From JANWYQ01 sp034432445 (GTDB taxonomy: Bacteria > Chloroflexota > Anaerolineae > JAAEKA01), in the NCBI GenBank assembly GCA_034432445.1, contig DAOUBX010000283.1, positions 1 through 26,573 on the forward strand: a stretch of DNA of 26,573 bases, read 5' to 3'. The notes below the pieces were generated by a model, which was not told the DNA's origin, searched no databases, and worked only from the letters and a program-made list of their open reading frames with translations. Each line of letters begins with the position of its first letter. The stretch's first letter is position 1. Positions 8,051 to 15,774 of the stretch are shown here, piece after piece. A program made the position numbers and the translations under genes.

Positions 8051-8078
8051 ACGGTGACCGGTCACCGTTCACCGAACC
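8030..8078. repeat. 7-nt-period tandem repeat array (copy 4) with central palindrome
   Basis: Seven units in exact 7-nt register: ACGGTGA, ACGGTGA, ACGGTAA, ACGGTGA, CCGGTCA, CCGTTCA, CCGAACC. The units change orientation in the middle, giving a perfect 20-nt palindrome at 8050-8069. The array spans the mscS stop codon (8048-8050) and ends one nucleotide before the SD of the next gene. Confidence 0.75.
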
Positions 8079-8088
8079 AGGAGACACG

Positions 8089-9132
8089 ATGCAAGCAACC
8101 ATGAAAGCTGTGCGCTTGGCGGAGGTGGGGCGACCGCTGGAGATGCAGGAGATTCCCGTGCCGGCCGTGGGGCCGCTGGACGTGTTGGTGCAGGTGCGCG
8201 CAGCCGGCATCTGCCACTCGGACGCCCACTACCGCGCGGGTGTGTCGCCGGCCGGGCCGCTGCCGTTGACGCTAGGGCACGAGGTGAGCGGCGTGGTGAC
8301 GCAGGTGGGCGCGCTCGTCAGCGGCTGGCAATCGGGCGACCGGGTCTGCCTGCACTACCTGGCCACCTGCGGCCACTGCGCCTACTGCCACCAAGGCGCG
8401 GAGCAGTTCTGCACCACCGGCCAGATGATCGGCAAGCACCGCGATGGCGGCTACGCCGAGTTCATCGTCGTGCCGGCGCGCAGCGTCTTCCCCCTGCCCG
8501 ACGCCATCCCTTTCGAGCAGGGCGCGGTGATGATGTGTTCCTCGGCCACGGCCTTCCATGCGCTGCGCAAGGGCCGGCTGGCGGCCGGCGAGAGCGTGGC
8601 CATCTTTGGCGCGGGCGGGCTGGGCATGTCGGCCATCCAGTTGGCGCGGGCCATGGGCGCGTTGCGCGTCTTCGCCGTGGACCTGGACGCGGGCCGGCTG
8701 GCGCTGGCAGAGCAGTTGGGCGCGATCCCGGTTGACGCCGGCGCAGGCGACCCGGCGGCTGCGCTCAAGCGACTGAACGGCGGCCGCGGGGTGGACGTAG
8801 CGCTGGACTTCGTGGGTGTGGCGGCGACGCTGCGGCCGGCCCTCGCCGGCCTGGCCCCCTTCGGCCGCGCCGTAGCCGTCGGCCTGGGCGATCAACCGGT
8901 GCCCATCTACCCGTATCAGGAGCTCATCAACCGCGAGGCCGAGATTATCGGCTGCTCCGACCACCTGGCCAGCGAGCTGCCCCTGCTGACCGAGCTGGTG
9001 CGCTGCGGCGCGCTTGACCTGGCCCCGGTGGTGACGGACGTGATCCCGCTGGAGGCGACGGCCATCAACGCGGCGCTGGATCGGCTGGAGCGCTATGGCG
9101 CGGGCGGGGTGCGGACGGTGATCCGGCTGTAA
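8089..9132 (+). CDS. Zinc-dependent alcohol dehydrogenase (MDR superfamily)
   Basis: 347 residues, normal for a medium-chain dehydrogenase. The GroES-like N-terminal domain has the catalytic zinc ligands C42 (GICHSDAHYR), H64-E65 (TLGHEVSG) and a likely C150 (MMCSSATAF). The structural zinc loop is complete: C94, C97, C100, C108. The Rossmann domain has GAGGLG at 174-179, and D197-L-D-A in the beta2 end suggests NAD rather than NADP preference. It oxidises alcohols or reduces aldehydes; the substrate is not predictable. SD AGGAG (8079-8083) sits 5 nt from the ATG at 8089 and decides against the ATG at 8101. Located 38 bp after mscS on the same strand, with only repeat sequence between; an operon is possible but functionally unlinked. 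Confidence 0.93.
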   Translation: MQATMKAVRLAEVGRPLEMQEIPVPAVGPLDVLVQVRAAGICHSDAHYRAGVSPAGPLPLTLGHEVSGVVTQVGALVSGWQSGDRVCLHYLATCGHCAYCHQGAEQFCTTGQMIGKHRDGGYAEFIVVPARSVFPLPDAIPFEQGAVMMCSSATAFHALRKGRLAAGESVAIFGAGGLGMSAIQLARAMGALRVFAVDLDAGRLALAEQLGAIPVDAGAGDPAAALKRLNGGRGVDVALDFVGVAATLRPALAGLAPFGRAVAVGLGDQPVPIYPYQELINREAEIIGCSDHLASELPLLTELVRCGALDLAPVVTDVIPLEATAINAALDRLERYGAGGVRTVIRL

Positions 9133-9145
9133 CCCGATTTGGGCC

Positions 9146-9177
9146 GTTCGCAAGTGCCCGGCCCCTGGGTAATAACC
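9146..9177. repeat. CAAGTGCCCGGC-type dispersed repeat (copy A)
   Basis: GTTCGCAAGTGCCCGGC followed by CCCTGGGTAATAA closely matches GGTCGCAAGTGCTCGGC followed by ACCTGAATAGT at 22047-22073, and an inverted partner lies at 21969-21996. All copies are intergenic, downstream of unrelated genes. Confidence 0.5.
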
Positions 9178-9206
9178 AACCGGGAACGTTCAGCCGCCGC
9201 CAACTC

Positions 9207-9234
9207 TTGGCATCTACCCGTTCTATGGTACAAT
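9207..9234 (+). promoter_or_regulatory. Promoter for DUF362 gene: TTGGCA-N16-TACAAT
   Basis: -35 TTGGCA (9207-9212), a 16-nt spacer, and -10 TACAAT (9229-9234) in the context TATGGTACAAT. The start codon is 38 nt after the -10 box, giving a leader of about 30 nt. Confidence 0.7.
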
Positions 9235-9272
9235 CCCGGCCTGAACTGGCTGAAGACGAAAGGATACAGAGC

Positions 9273-10676
9273 ATGACAAAGAGCAAAGTTGCCATTTTGA
9301 AAACCTCCCCGCGCACCGTTCTGGCCGACTACCACCGGCTGATGAACCTGGCCGGCTACCAGGATGTGATTGCCAAGGACGCGGACACCGCGCTGAAGGT
9401 CAACATCTCCTGGCACTACTTCTTCCCCGGCTCCTCCACTACGCCCTGGCAGCTCGAGGGCGTCATTCGGGCGATGAAGCAGGACGGCTACGACCCAGCC
9501 CTGATGCACGCCTGCCACAACCGCACGGTGGTGATCGACGCGCACCTGGGCGAGCGCGAGAACAAGCAGATCAACGTGGTCCAGGCCCACGGCCTGCGCA
9601 ACGTGCACCTCTACGAGGGCGAGGAGTGGATCCACATCCGCGACGCGGTGGGCGACCTGGCCGACAAGTTCCTGGTGCTGAACGAGGTCTACCCCGACGG
9701 TTTCTACATCCCCAAGCGCTTCATCGGCGAGAACATCATCCATCTGCCGACGGTGAAAGCCCACATCTTTACCACCACCACCGGCGCGATGAAGAACGCC
9801 TTCGGCGGCCTGTTGAACGAGCGGCGCCACTGGACGCACCCGGTGATTCACGAGACCCTGGTGGACCTGCTGATGATCCAGCACAAGATCCATCGCGGCG
9901 TCTTTGCCGTGATGGACGGCACGTTCGCCGGCGACGGCCCCGGCCCGCGCTGCATGTACCCGCACGTCAAGAACGTGATCTTGGCCAGCGCCGACCAGGT
10001 GGCCATCGACGCCATGGCGGCCAAGCTGATGGGCTTCAATCCGCTGGACATCAAGTACATCCGCCTGGCCCACGAGCTGGGGCTGGGCTGCGGCGACCCC
10101 GACGAGATCGAGGTGGTGGGCGACCTGGACGCGGCGGCCGAGAACTGGCACTTCCAGGGGCCGTTCAAGGAGATGACCTTCGCCAGCCGCATGCAGCACA
10201 AGATCTACTGGGGCCCGCTCAAGGCGCCCATCGAGTGGTCGCTGAAGACCGTGCTGGCGCCCTGGTCCTACCTGGCCTCGGTGGCCTACCACGACATGTA
10301 CTGGTACCCCTTCAAGGGCGAGCAGATGATGGCCGACGCCTTGCAGAGCGAATGGGGCCGGCTGTTCGCCAACTGGGAGCAGGTGCAGCCGGACGATCTG
10401 GGCTGGGCCGACGTGGGCAAGGAAGGCGTGCGGCTGGATCGCATGGGCATGGAGGTGCTGCCGCAGTCGCTGGAGGTGTTCAAGACCGCCTTCACCGAGG
10501 CGCCTGAGGTGGCCGCGCAGCGCCGCCACGCCGACGCCGCGCACAACGCCGGCTTCTCCGGCCGCAGCACGCTGGACAAGGCGCTGATCGGCGCGGGCGT
10601 GGCCGCGGCCGTGGCCGTGCCGGCCATTCTGGTCGCGCGCGGCCTGCGCAAGCACGACAACGGCGACGGCCAGTAG
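9273..10676 (+). CDS. DUF362 domain-containing protein with C-terminal hydrophobic anchor
   Basis: 467 residues. The central part matches DUF362 (PF04015): KVNISWHYFFPGSSTTPW near the N-terminus, HLPTVKAHIFTTTTGAMKN followed by FGGLLNERRHWTHPVIHETLVDL, VMDGTFAGDGPGP, and ASADQVAIDAMAAKLMGF. No CxxCxxCxxxC ferredoxin motif is seen, although some DUF362 proteins are fused to one. The last 35 residues hold a single hydrophobic segment (ALIGAGVAAAVAVPAILVA) followed by RGLRKH, consistent with a C-terminal tail anchor and a cytoplasmic basic end. The family's biochemical role is unsettled. Start at 9273 is supported by AAAGGA about 10 nt upstream and by the promoter at 9207-9234. Monocistronic by context; the 356-bp spacer after it is highly structured. 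Confidence 0.85.
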   Translation: MTKSKVAILKTSPRTVLADYHRLMNLAGYQDVIAKDADTALKVNISWHYFFPGSSTTPWQLEGVIRAMKQDGYDPALMHACHNRTVVIDAHLGERENKQINVVQAHGLRNVHLYEGEEWIHIRDAVGDLADKFLVLNEVYPDGFYIPKRFIGENIIHLPTVKAHIFTTTTGAMKNAFGGLLNERRHWTHPVIHETLVDLLMIQHKIHRGVFAVMDGTFAGDGPGPRCMYPHVKNVILASADQVAIDAMAAKLMGFNPLDIKYIRLAHELGLGCGDPDEIEVVGDLDAAAENWHFQGPFKEMTFASRMQHKIYWGPLKAPIEWSLKTVLAPWSYLASVAYHDMYWYPFKGEQMMADALQSEWGRLFANWEQVQPDDLGWADVGKEGVRLDRMGMEVLPQSLEVFKTAFTEAPEVAAQRRHADAAHNAGFSGRSTLDKALIGAGVAAAVAVPAILVARGLRKHDNGDGQ

Positions 10677-11032
10677 CCGCAAGCGTTTGTAGTGATGGCT
10701 TCGCACGGTAAACAGAATTGCCCGGCGATTGAGTTGGACATGCGAGGCCTGTATGGGCGGCAACCGCCGGGGGCTGAAGACCTCCGGCTAGCAAACGGCG
10801 CCCCGTCAACGGGGCTTGGTGATGAGTCACAGCGCCGGATCGATCCGGCGCTGCTGTTTGGCCGGCAGGATTGACGCTTACGTCGCAGGTGCAAGCGCAA
10901 GTGTCAATCCCACCGGCCACCGCTGACCGGACCGCCGCATGTCAACCGAGGTATCCAGGGCAGTTTGCTCATCGCCACAAGTCGTCGTTGTGCCACTCCT
11001 GCCCCCTTCACTCCATCTTTTCCCTCCTGTCC
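10677..11032. other. Gene-free spacer between DUF362 gene and mutY
   Basis: No convincing gene on either strand. The middle (10756-10852) is a run of four hairpins. No promoter of the quality seen elsewhere was found directly before mutY. Confidence 0.6.
10756..10852. repeat. Four-hairpin intergenic element
   Basis: Consecutive stem-loops: GGCGG-CAA-CCGCC (10756-10768); an 8-bp stem GCCGGGGG/CCTCCGGC with one G-T pair and a 7-nt loop (10766-10788, overlapping the first); GCCCCGT-CA-ACGGGGC (10800-10815); and a perfect 22-nt palindrome centred on GGATCGATCC (10831-10852). The last is followed by GCTGTTTG, so it could act as a weak terminator of the DUF362 gene. The compact modular layout looks like a dispersed intergenic repeat or an IS-derived miniature element. 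Confidence 0.6.
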
Positions 11033-12145
<1,113 letters not shown>

Positions 12146-12186
12146 ACGGCGGTGTGCCAACGGCCCGCCTGGCTGCCAGGGTGAAC

Positions 12187-12227
12187 AAAAAAACCGGGCA
12201 TCGCAGACAGATGGCAATGCCCGGTTT
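12187..12227 (-). terminator. Intrinsic terminator of rocD
   Basis: Perfect 11-bp stem AAACCGGGCAT / ATGCCCGGTTT with a 15-nt loop (12202-12216). Seven A on the left edge (12187-12193) become a U-tract for the minus-strand transcript. It lies 22 bp beyond the rocD stop. In the plus direction the stem lacks a T-run, so mutY termination there would be weaker. Confidence 0.85.
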
Positions 12228-12249
12228 GGCTGCAAGCCATGGGGAAGGA

Positions 12250-13503
12250 TCAGACCGCGGCGACAAGCCTCTCCGCAGTCTCGGACCGGTCCTGCGCCTC
12301 GATCTGGGCGAAAACCGCCTCCACCTGGTCGGCCAGCCAGTCGATCTGCTCGCTGGTCACCACCAATGGCGGGGCGAAGCGGATCACGGTGCCGTGGGTT
12401 TCCTTGCACAGCACGCCGCGCTCGGCCAGCGCCTCGCAGAAGCGCCGCGCGCCGCGCGCCTCGTCGGTGACCTCGAGGCCGATCAGCAGGCCGCGGCCGC
12501 GCACTTCCTTGACGTAGGGGCTCTCCAACCGGCGCAGTCGCTCCATCAGGCGCTTGCCCTGGATGGCTGCGTTCTCGATCAGGTTTTCTTCGACGAGAAC
12601 CTTGAGCGCCTCGCGGGCCACGGCAGCGCCCAGCGGGTTACCGCCGAAGGTGCTGCCGTGATCGCCCGGCTGAAACAGGCCCATGATGGGCCGGTCGGCC
12701 AGAACGGCCGAGACGGGATAGAAACCGCCTGAGAGCGCCTTACCCAGCACCACAATGTCGGCGCGTACGTTCTCGTGGTCGCAGGCCAGCAGCTTGCCGG
12801 TGCGGCCTAGCCCGACCTGGATCTCATCGGCGATCAGCAGCATGTTCTCACGCCGGCACAAAGTCTCGGCAAACTTGAGATAACCGTCAGGCGGCACGTT
12901 GATGCCGTTCTCGCCCTGGATGGGCTCCACCAGAAAGGCGACGGTGTTGGGGGTCACTGCGTCCATCAGCTCGTTCATGTCGCCGAAGGTGACGAACTTG
13001 AAGCCCGGCGTGTACGGGCCGAAGTGTTTGCGGTACTTGGGTTCACTGGAGAAGCTAATGATCGTCGTGGTGCGGCCGTGAAAGTTGCCGCAACAAACAA
13101 TGATCTCGGCCTGGTTGTCGGGCACACCTTTGACCTCGTAGCCCCATTTGCGCGCCAGCTTGACGGCTGTTTCCACGGCCTCGGCGCCGGAGTTCATAGG
13201 CAGAACCATATCATAGCCCAGCAGCTCGCAGATCTCCTGGGCGAAATAGCCAAGCTGATCGTTGCGGAAGGCGCGCGAGGAGAGGGTGACGTGCTGGGCT
13301 TGCTGGATCAAGGCGTTGACGAGGCGCGGGTGGCAGTGGCCTTGGCTGACCGCCGAGTACGCGCTCAGGCAGTCCATGTAGCGCTTGCCTTCCACATCGT
13401 ACATCCAAACCCCTTCGGCGCGATTGATGACAACATCGAGCGGGTGATAGATGTTGGCTACGTACTTGTTTTCCAGCTCGACGTACTTCTCTGTGAACGA
13501 CAT
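12250..13503 (-). CDS. rocD: Ornithine--oxo-acid aminotransferase
   Basis: 417 residues, class III PLP aminotransferase. It transfers the delta-amino group of ornithine to 2-oxoglutarate, giving glutamate semialdehyde (proline/glutamate side of arginine breakdown). The near-diagnostic N-terminal stretch HPLDVVINRAEGVWMYD (20-36) and LSAYSAVSQGHCHP (46-59) separate it from acetylornithine and GABA aminotransferases. PLP-site residues: NSGAEAVETA (104-113), D226 in LLIADEIQVGLGRTG, and the Schiff-base lysine K255 in VLGKALSGGFYPVSA. Start 13503 is set by SD AAAGGAG 7 nt upstream. Own promoter (13618-13646) and terminator (12187-12227), so monocistronic. No proline or arginine genes adjoin it. 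Confidence 0.93.
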   Translation of the reverse strand: MSFTEKYVELENKYVANIYHPLDVVINRAEGVWMYDVEGKRYMDCLSAYSAVSQGHCHPRLVNALIQQAQHVTLSSRAFRNDQLGYFAQEICELLGYDMVLPMNSGAEAVETAVKLARKWGYEVKGVPDNQAEIIVCCGNFHGRTTTIISFSSEPKYRKHFGPYTPGFKFVTFGDMNELMDAVTPNTVAFLVEPIQGENGINVPPDGYLKFAETLCRRENMLLIADEIQVGLGRTGKLLACDHENVRADIVVLGKALSGGFYPVSAVLADRPIMGLFQPGDHGSTFGGNPLGAAVAREALKVLVEENLIENAAIQGKRLMERLRRLESPYVKEVRGRGLLIGLEVTDEARGARRFCEALAERGVLCKETHGTVIRFAPPLVVTSEQIDWLADQVEAVFAQIEAQDRSETAERLVAAV

Positions 13504-13617
13504 AGAAATCTCCTTTGATCTAGTAAAGAAAAACAGCCTGAGCCATACGCCCAGGCCGCAAGACGAGCAGCCAAGTTGGTCGTTCAGGGCGTCCTTGGCC
13601 TGATCACCGTGCACCGA

Positions 13618-13646
13618 ATTCTACCATGCCTGGTGGACTTGTGCAA
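13618..13646 (-). promoter_or_regulatory. Promoter for rocD: TTGCAC-N17-TAGAAT
   Basis: On the minus strand -35 TTGCAC (13641-13646), a 17-nt spacer, and -10 TAGAAT (13618-13623) in the context CATGGTAGAAT. The leader to the rocD start is about 105 nt. Confidence 0.65.
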
Positions 13647-13700
13647 CCCTGAGCGCGCTGGTCTTGCTCGCTCGGGCGCGCCACGTGGTGTCTTGCGCCC

Positions 13701-13731
13701 TTGCATCGATCCACCAAGACTATGGTACACT
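13701..13731 (+). promoter_or_regulatory. Candidate promoter for Nudix hydrolase: TTGCAT-N19-TACACT
   Basis: -10 TACACT (13726-13731) sits in TATGGTACACT, the same context as at 9224. The only -35-like box, TTGCAT (13701-13706), is 19 nt away, longer than ideal. Confidence 0.45.
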
Positions 13732-13854
13732 TCAGGAGCTACTGCCAAACAGGGTCGTCGAACGCTGCGGGATGCTGCGCCGAGAACGTTTGGACAGCGC
13801 TTGATGAACCATGTCGATGACGAGAACCCGACATCTCCAACGGAGAGCGACGCA

Positions 13855-14316
13855 ATGATGGACAAACCCTTGCGAACGTACCGATCGGCCGGCGGCGTGG
13901 TGATCGACCCGGCCGGCCGCGTGTTGCTCATCGAGCGCGTGGTCGACGGACAGCACGAAGTACGGCTGCCCAAAGGGCACATCGAAGCAGGCGAAACAGA
14001 CGAAGTCGCCGCCCTGCGCGAGGTCTGTGAAGAGACCGGCTACTGCGACCTGGAAATTGTGGCCGACCTGGGCTGGCGCGAAGTGGTCTTCGAGTACAAG
14101 GGTCGCACGGTGGTTCGCCATGAGCGTTACTACTTGATGCAACTGGCCAGCCAACACCGGCAAGCTCCGCAGTTCGCGAGCGAACGCGAGGCGCTGTTTC
14201 GCAACCGCTGGGCGGTCAACTTCGCCGAGGCAACCGAAGCGCTGACCTTCGCCGCCGAGCGCGATGCCATGCACCGCGCCGAGGAAGCGCACGCGCGCCT
14301 GAGATCCTTGTCTTGA
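13855..14316 (+). CDS. Nudix hydrolase
   Basis: 153 residues. A complete Nudix box is present: G-x5-E-x7-REVCEETGY in the segment starting GHIEAGETDEV, with KGHIE preceding as usual. The opening SAGGVVIDPAGRVLLIERV is the standard first strands of the fold. Nudix enzymes hydrolyse nucleoside diphosphates linked to another group; the substrate is not predictable from this motif. The LPKGHIEAGE pattern is common in diadenosine-polyphosphate or (d)NTP-type enzymes. The ATG at 13855 (followed by another at 13858) is chosen because GGAGAG lies 7 nt upstream. An ATG at 13804 would add 17 acidic/serine-rich residues and has no clear SD. It precedes the rpsP operon on the same strand but is separated by a promoter. 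Confidence 0.88.
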   Translation: MMDKPLRTYRSAGGVVIDPAGRVLLIERVVDGQHEVRLPKGHIEAGETDEVAALREVCEETGYCDLEIVADLGWREVVFEYKGRTVVRHERYYLMQLASQHRQAPQFASEREALFRNRWAVNFAEATEALTFAAERDAMHRAEEAHARLRSLS

Positions 14317-14359
14317 GCGGCACATCCGAAGCGCTACACCAGCGCATCGCCCGCAGGTT

Positions 14360-14388
14360 TTGCCCGATTTCAGCGACTGCGGTAGAAT
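14360..14388 (+). promoter_or_regulatory. Promoter for rpsP-khpA: TTGCCC-N17-TAGAAT
   Basis: -35 TTGCCC (14360-14365), a 17-nt spacer, -10 TAGAAT (14383-14388) preceded by CGG. The leader to rpsP is about 85 nt and contains a stem, ACCCAAG-CCGT-CTTGGGGT with one bulge (14421-14439). Confidence 0.7.
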
Positions 14389-14480
14389 AGCGCTGGCATT
14401 ATGATCGCTGTACCCTATTGACCCAAGCCGTCTTGGGGTTAAGCTGACAAAATACGGAAGGACATTGCAGGACCTGATCC

Positions 14481-14765
14481 ATGGTAAGAATTCGCCTGCG
14501 CCGTGTTGGCGCCAAAAAACAACCTAGCTATCGCATCGTCGTTGCCGATTCCGACTCGCCGCGCGATGGCCGCTTCATCGAGAACATCGGCTTCTACAAC
14601 CCGCGCACCGAGCCTGAAACCGTCGAGCTCAAGGCGGACCGGGCGCTGTACTGGCTGAGCGTTGGCGCTCAGCCCAGCGACGCCGTGCGTCGTCTGCTGG
14701 TCAACGCCGGCGTCATGGCTGAGTTAGAGGCCCAACGCCAGCAGTCGACCCAGCCGGCCGCTTGA
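14481..14765 (+). CDS. rpsP: 30S ribosomal protein S16
   Basis: 94 residues, typical length. The N-terminus MVRIRLRRVGAKKQPSYRIVVADSDSPRDGRFIE carries the S16 signature, followed by IGFYNPRTEP and the DRALYWLSVGAQPSDAV helix. S16 is a primary binder in assembly of the 30S subunit 5' domain. The final 15 residues are a Gln/Ala-rich tail. An AGGA lies about 9 nt before the ATG. First gene of a pair with khpA (16-bp gap), under its own promoter. Confidence 0.97.
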   Translation: MVRIRLRRVGAKKQPSYRIVVADSDSPRDGRFIENIGFYNPRTEPETVELKADRALYWLSVGAQPSDAVRRLLVNAGVMAELEAQRQQSTQPAA

Positions 14766-14781
14766 GCGAGGACTTAGCGCC

Positions 14782-15009
14782 GTGAAAGAGCTGGTTGAAT
14801 ATATCGCCAAAGCCCTGGTCGACGACGTCGACGCCGTGCGCGTCAAAGAGATTCGCACCAACCAGGGATTGCTGCTTGAGCTACGGGTCGCTCGCAGCGA
14901 CATGGGCCGCGTGATCGGCAAGGAAGGACGCGTGGCCAACGCCATGCGCACGGTACTGCGCGTGCCCGCCATCCGCAGCGGCAAGCAAGTCTCCTTGGAA
15001 ATCGACTAG
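14782..15009 (+). CDS. khpA: KhpA-type KH-domain RNA-binding protein
   Basis: 75 residues, a single type II KH domain. The KH loop is IGKEGRVANAMRTVLR (GxxG as GKEG, about residues 46-49). The N-terminus LVEYIAKALVDD and C-terminus VSLEID match the YlqC/KhpA family. It binds RNA, often as a heterodimer with KhpB/Jag, and is linked to cell division and small-RNA regulation in Firmicutes; its role here is inferred by homology. The GTG start is 16 bp after the rpsP stop, the conserved rpsP-khpA arrangement. A hairpin with TTTT follows at 15063-15096. Confidence 0.92.
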   Translation: MKELVEYIAKALVDDVDAVRVKEIRTNQGLLLELRVARSDMGRVIGKEGRVANAMRTVLRVPAIRSGKQVSLEID

Positions 15010-15062
15010 CTGCCCGCCAACTCGCACGTTCCGGGCAACCGCCCATATCGTTACCGATGCGC

Positions 15063-15096
15063 AACGGGAGCGCCGCGCTGAGCGGGCTCCCGTTTT
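15063..15096 (+). terminator. Hairpin with short T-run between khpA and rimM
   Basis: Perfect 9-bp stem AACGGGAGC / GCTCCCGTT (15063-15071 and 15086-15094) with a 14-nt loop, ending in TTTT (15093-15096). It may end or attenuate rpsP-khpA transcription before rimM; the T-run is short. Confidence 0.6.
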
Positions 15097-15137
15097 ACGC
15101 GCCAGCAACCGGTAAACCCACGAGGTAACAACGTTCT

Positions 15138-15671
15138 ATGGAAAGCCTATCCGGCCGGTCGCCTGACATTGCCCCCGGTTACATCGCCATCGGGCAAATC
15201 GTCGGCGCATGGGGCGTGCACGGCGATGTCAAGGTCAACTTGCACACCGACTTCCCCGAGCGCTTTCAGACGACCGAGATCATCTACCTGGGAGTGCAGG
15301 CACAGCCCGTGCGTGTGCTCAAAAGCCGCCTGCACAAGGGCCAAGCGCTGCTGCGCCTGGAAGGCTACGAGACCCCCGAAGCGGTCGAGGCGCTGCGCAA
15401 CCTCTGGGTACAGGTGCCTGAGACCGACGTGGTACCCCTGCCCGAAGGCGAGCACTACGTGTTCGAGATGATCGGCCTGGCCGTACACACCACCGATGGC
15501 CGCTACCTCGGCGAGATCGTGGAGGTGCTGCTGACCGGCGCCAACGAGGTGCTGGTTGTGCAGGGCAACGCCGGCGAGGTGCTGATCCCCTACCTGAGCA
15601 GCATTGTCGTCGAAGAGGATGTGCGCGGCGGCCACATCGTGATCGAGGCCGTGCCGGGGCTCTTGGACTAG
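15138..15671 (+). CDS. rimM: Ribosome maturation factor RimM
   Basis: 177 residues. The N-terminal RimM domain begins YIAIGQIVGAWGVHGDVKV and continues with TDFPERF. The PRC-barrel part contains EHYVFEMIGLAVHTTDGRYLGEI, the GANEVLVV strand and EVLIPYLSSIV. RimM binds S19 and helps mature the 30S head. The ATG is preceded by GAGG about 14 nt away. The usual downstream trmD and rplS are not here; dprA follows after its own promoter. Confidence 0.94.
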   Translation: MESLSGRSPDIAPGYIAIGQIVGAWGVHGDVKVNLHTDFPERFQTTEIIYLGVQAQPVRVLKSRLHKGQALLRLEGYETPEAVEALRNLWVQVPETDVVPLPEGEHYVFEMIGLAVHTTDGRYLGEIVEVLLTGANEVLVVQGNAGEVLIPYLSSIVVEEDVRGGHIVIEAVPGLLD

Positions 15672-15692
15672 GGGCCGCCGATTTCAGCCCAC

Positions 15693-15721
15693 TTGACAAA
15701 ACACGGCGAATACGGTATGCT
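15693..15721 (+). promoter_or_regulatory. Promoter for dprA-topA-xerC: TTGACA-N17-TATGCT
   Basis: Consensus -35 TTGACA (15693-15698), a 17-nt spacer, and -10 TATGCT (15716-15721) preceded by CGG. The predicted leader is about 47 nt. It starts 22 bp after the rimM stop. Confidence 0.8.
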
Positions 15722-15774
15722 GGCGGCAAGTTGGCGCCGTCTGCCGCGCGGGACACGGACTGCGAGGTTATCGT

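Larger units (their letters stand above)
13504..13854. other. Divergent spacer between rocD and the Nudix gene
   Basis: 351 bp. It carries the rocD promoter on the minus strand and a promoter-like box for the Nudix gene on the plus strand. No small gene or RNA structure was convincing. Confidence 0.6.

Noticed and set aside
8030..8078. CRISPR-like or operator array
   Set aside because: Units are 7 nt with no spacers and vary in sequence; they do not fit CRISPR, and no regulator gene is adjacent.
9093..10763. Long minus-strand open frame opposite the DUF362 gene
   Set aside because: His/Val/Gln-rich translation typical of a shadow frame; the plus strand has a promoter, SD and domain match.
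12187..12227. Strong bidirectional terminator for mutY as well
   Set aside because: The T-run exists only in the minus direction; on the plus strand the stem is followed by GGCTGC, so it is listed for rocD only.
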